DNA from: Roseibium aggregatum
GTDB taxonomy: Bacteria > Pseudomonadota > Alphaproteobacteria > Rhizobiales > Stappiaceae
Length of the DNA: 64,000 nucleotides
Assembly (NCBI RefSeq): GCF_017309185.1
Contig: NZ_JAEKJZ010000001.1
Location: 124,001-188,000 of the forward strand
Direction of reading: 5' to 3'
The position numbers and the translations under genes were made by a program. Shown one piece after another: positions 43,077 to 51,476 of the stretch (position 1 is its first letter; every line of letters begins with the position of its first letter). The notes below the pieces were generated by a model. The model did no database searches, was not told the origin of the DNA, and saw only the letters and a list, made by a program, of their open reading frames with translations.

Positions 43077-44264
43077 TCAGGCCCGAACGTCGGCCGTGGC
43101 CATCAGTTTCTCCGTATGACGCCGGATCATTTCCTCTTCGTTGGTAGGAATGACCAGCGTCTTGATCCTGGACCCTTCCGCGGAAATGTCTTCTTCCCGC
43201 GCATTGTTCTTGGCCGGGTCGATGTGAAGCCCGAGCCAGTCCAGCTCCTGGCAGACCTTTTCGCGGACGACCGTCGCGTTTTCGCCGATGCCGCCGGTGA
43301 AGACCACCGTGTCCAGTCCGCCCAGAACGGCGGCCATCGCGCCCAGTTCCCGGCGTATCCGGAACACGAAATACTCGATGGCCTCGGCCGCGCGCGGATC
43401 GTCGCTTTCCGTCAGGGTGCGCATGTCCTGGCTGACGCCGGACAGACCCTTCAGACCGGAGTCCTTGTAGAGGAGATCCGAGACCTCTTGAGGGGTCATG
43501 CCCTTCGTGGTCAGCAGATAGAGAACCACGCCCGGGTCGAGCTGGCCGCAGCGCGTGCCCATCGGCAGACCGTCCAGGGCGGTGAACCCCATCGTCGATC
43601 CGATGCTTTGGCCGTCCCGGATCGCGCACATCGAAGCGCCATTCCCCAGATGGGCGACAATAACTTTGCCGGCGTATAACTCCGGAGCCGTCGTCTTCAG
43701 GTAACTGCAGATGTACTCGTAGGACAGACCGTGAAAACCGTAGCGGCGCACACCCTCGTCGTAAAACGTGCGCGGAAGCGCGAATGTGTCGTTTACCCAG
43801 GGGTGTTTGCGGTGAAAGGCCGTGTCGAAACAGGCCACCTGAAGCGCCTTGGGAAACGCGGCCTGCGCGGCCTCGATACCGGCCACATTGTGAGGCTGGT
43901 GCAGCGGCGCAAGCGGGATCAGCGATTTCAGCCTGTACATCGCGCTTGAGGTGATCCGCAGCGGTTCGGAATAGGTGATGCCACCGTGAACCACCCGGTG
44001 GCCGACCGCGTCCACTGTCTGTTTGCCCAGTTCCTCTTCCAGAACGGGAAGCAGGGCAGACAGGGCCGAGGCGTGGTTCTTGCCTTCTTCGTCCGACAGC
44101 GGACGGTCGATCTTCGTCTCCGAGACTTCGGACTTCAATTTGATATGCGGTTGCGCGCCGAGACCGGAAATCTGGCCGTCAAGGTGCGCCGCCGCACCGG
44201 AGAACAGCGTGAATTTGATCGAGGAAGACCCCGAATTCAGAACCAGAATGATGGGGCCTGCCAT
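43077..44264 (-). CDS. ackA: Acetate kinase
   Basis: The 395-residue ASKHA-family kinase has the N-terminal VLNSGSSSIKFTLF, phosphate-2 motif VVAHLGNGASMCAI, and VFTGGIGENATVVREKVC. The catalytic Asp lies in CFDTAFH and the active-site Arg in RRYGFHGLS. It interconverts acetyl phosphate plus ADP with acetate plus ATP. It starts 3 nt after the MaoC-Pta stop, so both are in one operon. Confidence 0.96.
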   Translation of the reverse strand: MAGPIILVLNSGSSSIKFTLFSGAAAHLDGQISGLGAQPHIKLKSEVSETKIDRPLSDEEGKNHASALSALLPVLEEELGKQTVDAVGHRVVHGGITYSEPLRITSSAMYRLKSLIPLAPLHQPHNVAGIEAAQAAFPKALQVACFDTAFHRKHPWVNDTFALPRTFYDEGVRRYGFHGLSYEYICSYLKTTAPELYAGKVIVAHLGNGASMCAIRDGQSIGSTMGFTALDGLPMGTRCGQLDPGVVLYLLTTKGMTPQEVSDLLYKDSGLKGLSGVSQDMRTLTESDDPRAAEAIEYFVFRIRRELGAMAAVLGGLDTVVFTGGIGENATVVREKVCQELDWLGLHIDPAKNNAREEDISAEGSRIKTLVIPTNEEEMIRRHTEKLMATADVRA

Positions 44265-44267
44265 GAA

Positions 44268-45689
44268 TCAGTCTTCCTCGCGGTCCAGGAGGCTCACCGG
44301 CGCGCCGTTAGTTTGCCAGTAGTTGAAGAGCAGGGCCAGCGCACAGGAGGCCAGCCGCGCACGGCCGTCGTCCGAGCGGCTGGTCAGCATGACCGGGACC
44401 TTGGCACCGATAACGAGGCCGGAGGCTTCCGCATGGGCGATGAAGGTCAGTTCCTTGGCCAGCATGTTGCCCGATTCCAGGTTGGGAACGATGAGCACTT
44501 CCGCATGGCCGGCCACCAGCGATGTGATGCCCTTGGTCCGGGCAGCCTGAACGTCGACCGCGTTGTCCATGGCCAGCGGACCGTCGACAATCGCGCCGGA
44601 GATCTGGCCGCGTTCCGCCATCTTGGAAAGGATCGCCGCATCCAGACTGGAGGGGATGGCCGGATTGACGGTTTCGATCGCGGACAGGATGCCGACACGC
44701 GGCATGTCCAGGCCGAGGGAGCGGGCCGCGTCGATGGCGTTCTGGGTAATGTCGACCTTGGTGTTCAGGTCCGGCGAGATGTTGATCGCGGCATCGGAGA
44801 TCACGACCGGCGTTTTCCGGCCTGGTATATCCATCACGAACACGTGGCTGATGCGCCGCTTGGTTCTCAAGCCGCCATCGCGCTTGACCACATGATGCAG
44901 CAGGTGATCGGTGTGAAGATGACCTTTCATGATGGCCTGAACCCGGCCTTCGTGAACCATTGCCACGGCACGGCCGGCCGCTTCCGATTCGTCTTCGATG
45001 TCGATCAGCTCGTAGGAGGAGATGTCTTCTTCGAGTTCTTTCGCCGCTTCCTGGATCCGGCCGAGGGCGCCGATCAGGATTGGCTCGATCAGACCTTCGC
45101 GGGCGGCCATGATGGCGCCTTCAAGCGAATTCGGATCGTCGGGCGCGACGACGGCGGTCGGCAGAGGCGGCAGCGTCTTCGCCTGTTCGATCATGCGGTT
45201 GAAATGGCGGTGCCGCTGAACGAGAAGTGCCGGAATATTGCTGGAATCGAACTCGATCGTCTCGGTGGGTGCCTTGACTTCCGCGACACCTTCGACGAGC
45301 CGGGTGCCGTCTTCCAGCGTCACGGACATGTCGAAGAGAACGACGTTGTCCGGCCTTTTTTCGGTTGCCGTTACCCTGACATGCAGTTTGTCGCCAACCG
45401 CGGCACGGCCGAGAAACGTAAAGGACTGGGCTTTGTAAACCGTTCCCGGACCGGGCAGGATGTTGCCGAGAACGGCGGAGGCAAGGCCGCCGACCCACAT
45501 CGCCGGCGCAACGGGCTTGTCGATGTGACCGTCTCCGGTCCAGTCCGTATCGGGAAGATGTATCGGATTGTGGTTTCCCGAGGCATGCGCGAAAACGAGA
45601 AGGTCGTTGGAGGAACATTCCCGCACGATCTCGGCGGTGTCGCCGACCGAAATTTGCTCGTAAGTCTTGTTCGTCGCCATTGTGTCCAT
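44268..45689 (-). CDS. MaoC-like hydratase / phosphate acetyl(butyryl)transferase fusion
   Basis: The 473-residue protein joins an N-terminal hot-dog MaoC domain (about residues 10-145, with the hydratase motif ASGNHNPIHLPD) to a C-terminal phosphate acetyl/butyryltransferase domain (about 165-465). The latter includes VMDIPGRKTPVVISDAAIN and ISGAIVDGPLAMDNAV. The transferase makes acyl phosphate from acyl-CoA, which the adjacent acetate kinase can turn into ATP. The hot-dog domain may act on an enoyl-CoA. A second ATG 9 nt downstream is an alternative start. Confidence 0.9.
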   Translation of the reverse strand: MDTMATNKTYEQISVGDTAEIVRECSSNDLLVFAHASGNHNPIHLPDTDWTGDGHIDKPVAPAMWVGGLASAVLGNILPGPGTVYKAQSFTFLGRAAVGDKLHVRVTATEKRPDNVVLFDMSVTLEDGTRLVEGVAEVKAPTETIEFDSSNIPALLVQRHRHFNRMIEQAKTLPPLPTAVVAPDDPNSLEGAIMAAREGLIEPILIGALGRIQEAAKELEEDISSYELIDIEDESEAAGRAVAMVHEGRVQAIMKGHLHTDHLLHHVVKRDGGLRTKRRISHVFVMDIPGRKTPVVISDAAINISPDLNTKVDITQNAIDAARSLGLDMPRVGILSAIETVNPAIPSSLDAAILSKMAERGQISGAIVDGPLAMDNAVDVQAARTKGITSLVAGHAEVLIVPNLESGNMLAKELTFIAHAEASGLVIGAKVPVMLTSRSDDGRARLASCALALLFNYWQTNGAPVSLLDREED

Positions 45690-45855
45690 TTTTCCCGTTC
45701 TAACAGGGTGTTGCAGCGCAGCAATATTCCGGAGATTAACCGGATAATGCGACGATACAAATACGGGAGATCATATAGGAAAGAAGATTGGAAGTTCCGT
45801 ACCAGGACGGCCCCGTTGTCCTGGAAATTCAAAGCTGCTCTTGAGAGGCCGCGCC

Positions 45856-46494
45856 CTAACCCGGACAATCCTCGCAGGTCACCGTGTCCGTCAACCGGGG
45901 ACGAACGTAGTAGACATCGCTCAAATCGATGCTGTCGATCGAGTCACCGGAAAAGAATTTGTTGAGTTCCTTGTAGAGGTTCGCGAACGTCGGCCGGTAT
46001 GTGAGGTTGGTCTGGCCGACCACGATGGAGGTATTCGGCGTCGCGATCGTGTCCGGCAGGGTGATCGGCGGGGCCGCGCCCGGTGACCAGCCATCCGCCG
46101 CGCTGCCATGGTTGTCGCGGCTCCAGTCGATGCTCGGGTCGCCATCCTCATCGAAGGAAACACTGGCCACGATGACTTCAAGCTCGGTCGAGGAATAGGG
46201 GGCCAGTATCGTATCGCCGACCTTCAGGAGAGCGTCGAGACCGCTGGGGTCCACGGTCTGTTCCTGGGCCACCAGATCGGTGACCGAACTGGCAATGCGG
46301 CTGATCTTGCGGTCGTGGTTCAAGGCGCCGGTAATCACCTCCATGCCTACCAGCAAGAACAGCAGGAAGGGGAGGATCATTGCGAACTCCGTCGCCGAGA
46401 CACCGCGTTTGTCGGCCCAAAAGCCGGCGAGGCCGCCTGTCTTCAGGACCCGGATACCGGCTTGCCGGCGCAAGGTGTCAGTCCCAGGGTTCAT
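45856..46494 (-). CDS. TadE/TadG-like minor pilin (pilus assembly protein)
   Basis: ATG 46494 gives 212 residues, overlapping the upstream minor-pilin gene by 17 nt. The N-terminal region has the pseudopilin-like junction RGVSATEFAMILPFLLFLLVGMEVI: a Gly followed by a hydrophobic helix with the conserved Glu, which the CpaA peptidase could process. The large C-terminal periplasmic region ends with CEDCPG, a possible disulfide. It is the distal gene of the minus-strand minor-pilin operon. Confidence 0.85.
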   Translation of the reverse strand: MNPGTDTLRRQAGIRVLKTGGLAGFWADKRGVSATEFAMILPFLLFLLVGMEVITGALNHDRKISRIASSVTDLVAQEQTVDPSGLDALLKVGDTILAPYSSTELEVIVASVSFDEDGDPSIDWSRDNHGSAADGWSPGAAPPITLPDTIATPNTSIVVGQTNLTYRPTFANLYKELNKFFSGDSIDSIDLSDVYYVRPRLTDTVTCEDCPG

Positions 46495-47014
46495 TTCTAA
46501 ACACCAATGTTGAAGAAAGGTTCCGGTATGAACCGTCATCGGCCGGATCCAGGCTGAGCAGGGACGTCATCATGGGCCAGCTGTAGATGACGTTCACAAC
46601 GACGATGCTGGAAGCCTCGCCGATCTCGTAGGTGATGTCCTCTTCGTCCCTCAGCTTGCCGTCGGTATCGTAGAGGCTGTTGAAGTTGCCTGCCGCTTCG
46701 AAAGTCTCGTAGGTCGTGACTTCCAGGGTGATCCGGTCCAGGTTGCACATGAACGCGGGCATCGAGTCGCAGATCAACTGTTCGAACTCGGCCTTGGAGG
46801 TGGAACCTTCCGCGGCTTGGCCGGTCTTGATGGTTCTCGCGGCGGTGATGACGGCGTTGTCGAGCATTCTGTTGACCAGATGGGCCAGTCCGACCTCGAT
46901 GATGCCGATGCAAAGGATGAAAAAAGGCAAGGCGACGAAGGCGAATTCGATCGCGGTCACGCCGCGTTCGTCTTTCAGCAGCGAACGCGCCTTTTTTTTG
47001 CCAAAGGGCCACAT
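46478..47014 (-). CDS. tadE: TadE-like minor pilin
   Basis: The start at 47014 (MWPFGKKKARSL) follows GAGAAGA at a 7-nt spacing; an ATG at 47035 is also open. The 178-residue protein has a cytoplasmic basic leader, then the TadE junction RGVTAIEFAFVALPFFILCIGIIEVGLAHL, and a mixed periplasmic C-terminus with two cysteines (CDSMPAFMC). TadE proteins are processed like pilins and are needed for Flp fibre assembly. It lies 49 nt after the CpaC N-domain-like gene. Confidence 0.87.
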   Translation of the reverse strand: MWPFGKKKARSLLKDERGVTAIEFAFVALPFFILCIGIIEVGLAHLVNRMLDNAVITAARTIKTGQAAEGSTSKAEFEQLICDSMPAFMCNLDRITLEVTTYETFEAAGNFNSLYDTDGKLRDEEDITYEIGEASSIVVVNVIYSWPMMTSLLSLDPADDGSYRNLSSTLVFRNEPWD

Positions 47015-47063
47015 GTGCAATCTTCTCAAATGCATATGGTGTCCGCTCCTGATTGCAATCGGC

Positions 47064-47537
47064 TCAGGTCCCCCCGCCCGCTGCCGCAACGGCCAGGTCG
47101 TTTCGCGAGGTTGCCTGCTCGGCGGCGGATGTGAAGGCTTCGGTCGCGTCGCCCAGGCGGAGCGTGGGTTCGCAGACCGGATTGCACGACAGGGACGAAC
47201 GGGCGGACTTGCGGTAAACGGAAACCACATCGTCATCGGAAGCCCGGACCGTGATCGCCTCGTCGACGATGGGCTTGTTGTTTTCGTCCAGGATAACGAG
47301 GTTGGTGGTGCCGTAGCTCTTGCCCGTGATGACGACCGTGTTCTGATCGAACATGGAAACATCCGCGATGAACGGATTGCCGACGATGACCGCGGTGGCC
47401 CCGTCTTCAATTCTAAAGACCTTGGCGCGGTCGACCGTCACCATGACCGGACCCTCGTGCGCATCCTCGGCCAGCGCGGCGGTCGCCTGGAAAGCAAATG
47501 CAAGCACACCGGCCCATTTCGTTATCTTCATGAACAT
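47064..47537 (-). CDS. Stand-alone pilus-assembly N-terminal domain protein (CpaC/RcpA N-domain-like)
   Basis: The 157-residue protein has a signal peptide (WAGVLAFAFQATAALAED). It then has one domain resembling the pilus N-terminal domain of the secretin CpaC encoded at 50012-51466: both share a -V.V......A..V.VGNP.IADV pattern (here GATAVIVGNPFIADVSMF) and a following TNLVILDENNKPI strand pair. There is no secretin barrel. The C-terminus has a Cys-x3-Cys (SCNPVCEP). It heads the minor-pilin operon and probably works in the periplasm with the Tad secretin. Confidence 0.82.
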   Translation of the reverse strand: MFMKITKWAGVLAFAFQATAALAEDAHEGPVMVTVDRAKVFRIEDGATAVIVGNPFIADVSMFDQNTVVITGKSYGTTNLVILDENNKPIVDEAITVRASDDDVVSVYRKSARSSLSCNPVCEPTLRLGDATEAFTSAAEQATSRNDLAVAAAGGGT

Positions 47538-48046
47538 GACTATGGGTACTCCATTTGTATCCGCTCTAGCGATAGAATGCCGCAAACATGGTGAACGATC
47601 TGCTAACGCCTTGTGCTTTCGGTCCCGATTGCGGGTTGTTCTCGCGAAGAACGGCCGCCAGGCCCGGCCGTCGATGCAAAGACCGTCCGAAGGCGTTTGT
47701 GGAGACCGGCGACCTGTTTGGCCGATACGCCTGCACGCATGCAGTCACTTCAAGGAAGCGCAGTCTCTGCAGGACCCGGCAGAAGGAAAACCCTGGAAAC
47801 GCGCTGTTGCGCTCTGTATGGTTGAGTAAATGTAAGTATAAATATAATTTAGAATCCTATAGTTACTATTTGTTAGTTATACGACTTGTTAACTATATAT
47901 GTTTTTCTCGAGTTCTAATTGCTTTTCTTTGGTGGATTTAACAAGTTGGAAAGCTCTCTGTCCTAGGTTCCACACATGTTCGAACGGACGAAGAAAAGAT
48001 CCGGCGGACTTGAAGCTGTCAACTCAGTGGTACATGGAGCAAACAC
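47538..48046. other. 509-nt region with divergent promoters for minor pilins and flp
   Basis: No credible gene. The part from 47820 to 47960 is the most AT-rich in the window and carries TTAACTAT (47889-47896), one mismatch from the TTAACCAT CtrA-type half-site. On the minus strand at 47588-47606, TTAG-N7-TTCACCAT lies upstream of the CpaC N-domain-like gene and resembles a degenerate CtrA site. The flp start has GGAG 8 nt upstream. Confidence 0.6.
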
Positions 48047-48235
48047 ATGAAAAATCTCTTCTCTCGTTTCGTTAAAGACGAATCTGGTGCAACTGCTATC
48101 GAATACGGTCTGATCGCCGGCCTCCTGTCGGTCGTTATCGTTGCTGCAGTCACCTCGACCGGTACCAACCTCTCCGGTATCTTCAGCGCGATCTCGACCA
48201 AACTGGGCACGGCAAGCACCACAGCAGGCAGCTAA
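48047..48235 (+). CDS. flp: Flp-type IVb major pilin
   Basis: The 62-residue prepilin has a short basic leader MKNLFSRFVKDESG and then the classic Flp motif ATAIEYGLIAGLLSVVIVAAV; processing would occur after Gly14. The C-terminus is Ser/Thr/Gly-rich as in surface pilins. It is transcribed alone, followed by two hairpins before cpaA, so it can be expressed above the assembly genes. Its promoter region is very AT-rich. Confidence 0.97.
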   Translation: MKNLFSRFVKDESGATAIEYGLIAGLLSVVIVAAVTSTGTNLSGIFSAISTKLGTASTTAGS

Positions 48236-48247
48236 CAGCCTGAGCCC

Positions 48248-48281
48248 GCTTCCCGGATACGCTTAAGCCGGGAAGCCTTTT
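48248..48281 (+). terminator. First hairpin after flp (partial terminator)
   Basis: GCTTCCCGG (48248-48256) pairs perfectly with 48268-48276 around an 11-nt loop. Only four T's follow, suggesting leaky termination that lets some transcripts run into cpaA. Confidence 0.7.
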
Positions 48282-48289
48282 GGATCGAA

Positions 48290-48320
48290 GGCGGGCAGAT
48301 ATCTGCCCGTCTTTATTTTT
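48290..48320 (+). terminator. Second hairpin after flp with U-tract
   Basis: The 18-nt perfect palindrome CGGGCAGATATCTGCCCG (48292-48309) is extended by a wobble and a G-C pair, then a T-rich tail (48312-48320). It is a second termination signal in tandem with the first, separating flp from cpaA. Confidence 0.75.
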
Positions 48321-48392
48321 TAATATCGCTGGGGAACCGTTAAGGGTTTTCCGGATACCGTGTTTCCGGTGACCGTGACCGGGAGAGACGTC

Positions 48393-48899
48393 ATGATTCA
48401 AGCTGGCATTCTCGTGATCTTTCCAATGCTCGTGGCCTTTGGCGGCGTTTCGGATCTGCTCACGATGATCATCCAGAACAGGGTGTCGATCCTGCTTGTC
48501 GCGGGTTTCTGCGTCCTCGCGCTTGCGTCTGGAATGCCGCTTGAAAGCTGGGGCATGCACGGTCTCGCATTTGCCGTTGTCTTTGTGCCGTGCTTCGCTT
48601 TTTTCGCGGCGGGCTGGATGGGCGGCGGCGACGTCAAGTTCATCAGCGCCATTGCACTCTGGATCGGCTTCACGCCGGAGCTGACCCTTTTCGTTTTTTG
48701 GGTGGCGGTCTACGGGATGCTTCTCACGCTCGCACTGCTTTACCTGAAAAAGACCGTTTTCGTTCCCGTGACGTTTCTGCGTCAGGACTGGTTCGCCAGG
48801 CTGCACGACAAATCCACGGGCATCCCTTACGGCGTAGCGATCGCGGTCGCGGGCCTGCAGGTCTATCCGGCGACGGTCTGGTTCAATCTGATTCCCTGA
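48393..48899 (+). CDS. cpaA: A24 prepilin peptidase CpaA/TadV
   Basis: ATG 48393 with GGGAGAG upstream gives 168 residues of four to five hydrophobic helices. The catalytic Asp pair is visible: Asp in GVSDLLTMIIQN (first) and the GGGDVKFISA motif (second). It cleaves the Flp and TadE/G leaders at the inner membrane. It lies after the flp terminators, consistent with lower enzyme than pilin levels. Confidence 0.93.
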   Translation: MIQAGILVIFPMLVAFGGVSDLLTMIIQNRVSILLVAGFCVLALASGMPLESWGMHGLAFAVVFVPCFAFFAAGWMGGGDVKFISAIALWIGFTPELTLFVFWVAVYGMLLTLALLYLKKTVFVPVTFLRQDWFARLHDKSTGIPYGVAIAVAGLQVYPATVWFNLIP

Positions 48900-49226
48900 C
48901 ATCGCAAATCTTCGCCGGACGCAGCCGGCGTCATCGTTTTTCTGCCTGAAAAACCATCGCGATCACGCGCGCCCATGGTCCTTCGAGTGAGCCACGATCC
49001 GTGTCCTCACGCAAAATGGTAGACGACATCTGGTGTCTGTCGGGATTTCAGAAGGCCGGATTTCTGCCGGAATTTTACTAAACTCGACGAAGAGTAAGTT
49101 TTGATTCAGTATTGTTAACGCAAGTTAACCAAATTCTTCCATAGTTGGTTAACCATGTTTTGACCAATTACCCGTCATCCTACGTGAGAACAGCGCAACT
49201 GCGCGCGGGATTATTGGGTTTTGGTC
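48900..49226. other. 327-nt region upstream of cpaB with GTTAAC/TTAACCAT motifs
   Basis: No gene. GC content drops from about 49060. Three GTTAAC sequences occur at 49114, 49124 and 49148. GTTAACCAA (49124-49132) and TTGGTTAAC (49145-49153) form a perfect 9-bp inverted repeat, and TTAACCAT is exact at 49149-49156, about 70 nt before cpaB. This is probably the control region of the main tad operon. Confidence 0.6.
49114..49156 (+). promoter_or_regulatory. Candidate CtrA-type operator for the cpaB-tadC operon
   Basis: Two GTTAAC units spaced 10 nt apart, then a 9-bp inverted repeat ending in TTAACCAT. The TTAACC core matches the alphaproteobacterial CtrA half-site; the spacing between the first two TTAA units is 6, not the canonical 7. 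Binding is inferred. Confidence 0.4.
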
Positions 49227-50015
49227 ATGAAATTCGCACGGATCTTTGTACTGGCAATCGCGGTCGCTGCGGGATTTATCGCATTTCGCATGGTGATGAT
49301 GTCCGGTGGAAACCAATCCGAACCGGTCGTTGTCCAGGCGCCTCCAAAAACGCAGGCAGAGTCAGAGGTCCTCGTCGCCGCGAAAGACATCGCCTTGGGA
49401 TCGAAACTCACGGAAGACGATTTTTCCTGGGGTGAGTGGCCTGAAAGCTCCATTCCGAAGGGGTCGGTCACGAAAGAAAGCGATCCCACGGCGAAGGAAA
49501 AATACAGCGGCCGGATCGCCCGGGCGCCGATCTTTGCCGGTGAACCGATTCGACCGGAACGTCTCATCAGCACCGACAAGGGCTTCATGGCCGCCATTCT
49601 TCCCAAGGGAAAACGCGCCATCGCGGTGAGCGTGGAGGCGGAAACCACGGCGGGTGGTTTCATTCTTCCCGGTGACAAGGTCGATCTCATCCTGACCCGG
49701 AAGGTGAAGGGCAAGGGCAACGAGGAGGATGTCGTTGTCAGTGAGACCATCCTGGAAAACGTCCGGGTGCTGGCCATCGACACGACAACGGCCGGCGAGA
49801 AGGACCAGAAAACGCTTTCTCCGAAACGGACAGCGACCCTGGAGCTGACGCTGCCGCAATCCGAGGTGGTCGCTCTGGCTCAGCAGGTCGGCACGATCGC
49901 GCTCGCGCTGCGCAGCGCGCAGGATTCCGCCGACGACGCCGACAGCGACACGGGACGGCGGCGCGGCGTGAGTTACGTGAAATACGGGGTGACCAGCCAG
50001 GTAGGTGTGAAATGA
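49227..50015 (+). CDS. cpaB: Flp pilus assembly protein CpaB/RcpC
   Basis: The 262-residue protein (start ATG 49227) has an N-terminal membrane anchor and the SAF/beta-clip region (LVAAKDIALGSKLTEDDFSWGEWP and APIFAGEPIRPERL), followed by AVSVEAETTAGGFILPGDKVDLILTR typical of CpaB. It sits in the periplasm and links to the secretin CpaC. The stop overlaps the cpaC start (ATGA). The C-terminus is Asp/Arg-rich. Confidence 0.94.
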   Translation: MKFARIFVLAIAVAAGFIAFRMVMMSGGNQSEPVVVQAPPKTQAESEVLVAAKDIALGSKLTEDDFSWGEWPESSIPKGSVTKESDPTAKEKYSGRIARAPIFAGEPIRPERLISTDKGFMAAILPKGKRAIAVSVEAETTAGGFILPGDKVDLILTRKVKGKGNEEDVVVSETILENVRVLAIDTTTAGEKDQKTLSPKRTATLELTLPQSEVVALAQQVGTIALALRSAQDSADDADSDTGRRRGVSYVKYGVTSQVGVK

Positions 50016-51466
50016 CACCGATGAGAACAAGAAAGTCGAGCGCGAGGGGCGTGATGAAAACCTATCTCCGGAAACTGGTCGCTGCGGCCGTGATCGCGGG
50101 CGCGTTCTTTCCGGCAGTGCCGACGGTGGCGCAGGCCGAAGGAAACTTTCCGAATCAGATCCACATTGCGGCAGGCGAACGTGCCAACGGCCGTCTCCTG
50201 AATGTCGGAATTGGACGCTCGGTTGTCATCAATCTCGCCGAAGACGCCGCCGACGTTCTGGTGTCGAACCCGGAAATCGCCGATGCGGTCCTCAGAACGC
50301 CGCGCCGGATCTTCGTCCTCGGCAACGCGGCCGGTCAGTCCCGCCTCGTGCTTTTCGGACGCAGCGGCCGCGAACTGGCGAGTTTCGACCTGCGGGTCGA
50401 GAAGGACACGTCCGACCTGACCCGGATCATCCGCAGGCTGATCCCCGGATCGCGGATCACGGCGGAATCGATGAACGGCAGCGTGGTCTTGAGCGGAAGT
50501 GCCAAGAGCACCATAGAAGCACAGCAGGCTGCGGACATCGCCGCGAAATTCCAGGGCGCCAACGCCGCATCCGAAGTCGTCAATCTGATCGCCGTCGAAG
50601 GCAAGGACCAGGTGCACCTGAAGGTAACCGTTGCCGAGGTCGAGCGGGAGATCGTCAAGCAGCTCGGCGTTCAATTCGCCGGTCAATTCGGGATTGGCAA
50701 CTTCGTTCCCTATGTGTCGAGCACACCGAGCTTTCTCGTCAACCCGTCCATTCTGAACCAGTCTCTGGGCGGAGTTGAATTCGCAAGCGGCGCGTCGAGC
50801 CTTGCCGTTGAACTGGAAGCCCTGCAGCGCGACGGTGTGATCCGGACCTTGGCCGAGCCGACCCTGACGGCGATTTCCGGGGAGAACGCAAGCTTCCTCG
50901 CCGGCGGTGAATTTCCGATCCCGATCGCCCAGGACGACAATGAAGTTACCGTCGAATTCAAGAAATTCGGTGTCGGGCTCGATTTCACGCCCATCGTTCT
51001 GTCGGGCGGGCGGATCAGTCTGAGGGTCAAAACCGAGGTCAGCGAACTCAGCAGCGATGGCGCGATCTCCGTGACCGGAGGGATCACCATCTCCGCCCTG
51101 AAGGTCAGGCGAGCGGAATCGACCGTTGAATTGCCCTCCGGCGGAACGCTGGTCATGGCGGGCCTGCTGAAGGAATCCTACAAGCAGTCCATCGAAGGCG
51201 TGCCCGGTCTCATGCAGATCCCGATCCTCGGCGCGTTGTTCAAGAGCCGGGACTTTCTGCGGGAGCAGACGGAACTGGTGGTGTTTGTGACACCCTACGT
51301 CGTCAAGCCGGTGGCCGCGTCCAAGATGGTGCGCCCGGACAAGAACCTGATCCCGCCATCTGACGCCGAAACGGTGTTCCTGAACCGCCTGAACAAGATC
51401 TTCAGCCCCGGCGGCGAGGCGGTCGAAGGCGAATACCACGGCCAAGTCGGATATATCTACAAGTGA
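50012..51466 (+). CDS. cpaC: Outer-membrane secretin CpaC/RcpA
   Basis: The 484-residue protein begins with a signal peptide (KLVAAAVIAGAFFPAVPTVAQA). It has a pilus N-domain (INLAEDAADVLVSNPEIADAV), a BON-like domain, and the secretin core (about 230-430) with VPGLMQIPILGALFKSR and FVTPYVVKP. It forms the outer-membrane channel for the Flp fibre. The start overlaps the cpaB stop; an internal ATG at 50054 with GAGGGG upstream would trim 14 residues and is also plausible. Confidence 0.95.
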   Translation: MTPMRTRKSSARGVMKTYLRKLVAAAVIAGAFFPAVPTVAQAEGNFPNQIHIAAGERANGRLLNVGIGRSVVINLAEDAADVLVSNPEIADAVLRTPRRIFVLGNAAGQSRLVLFGRSGRELASFDLRVEKDTSDLTRIIRRLIPGSRITAESMNGSVVLSGSAKSTIEAQQAADIAAKFQGANAASEVVNLIAVEGKDQVHLKVTVAEVEREIVKQLGVQFAGQFGIGNFVPYVSSTPSFLVNPSILNQSLGGVEFASGASSLAVELEALQRDGVIRTLAEPTLTAISGENASFLAGGEFPIPIAQDDNEVTVEFKKFGVGLDFTPIVLSGGRISLRVKTEVSELSSDGAISVTGGITISALKVRRAESTVELPSGGTLVMAGLLKESYKQSIEGVPGLMQIPILGALFKSRDFLREQTELVVFVTPYVVKPVAASKMVRPDKNLIPPSDAETVFLNRLNKIFSPGGEAVEGEYHGQVGYIYK

Positions 51467-51476
51467 GGACGGACGG

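Noticed and set aside
43986-45965. Plus-strand frame of about 659 codons opposite ackA and MaoC-Pta
   Set aside because: It spans the boundary of two well-supported genes and shows no motif.
47820-47960. AT-rich stretch as a sign of horizontally acquired DNA
   Set aside because: It is short, contains no mobile-element genes or repeats, and lies exactly where the flp promoter should be.
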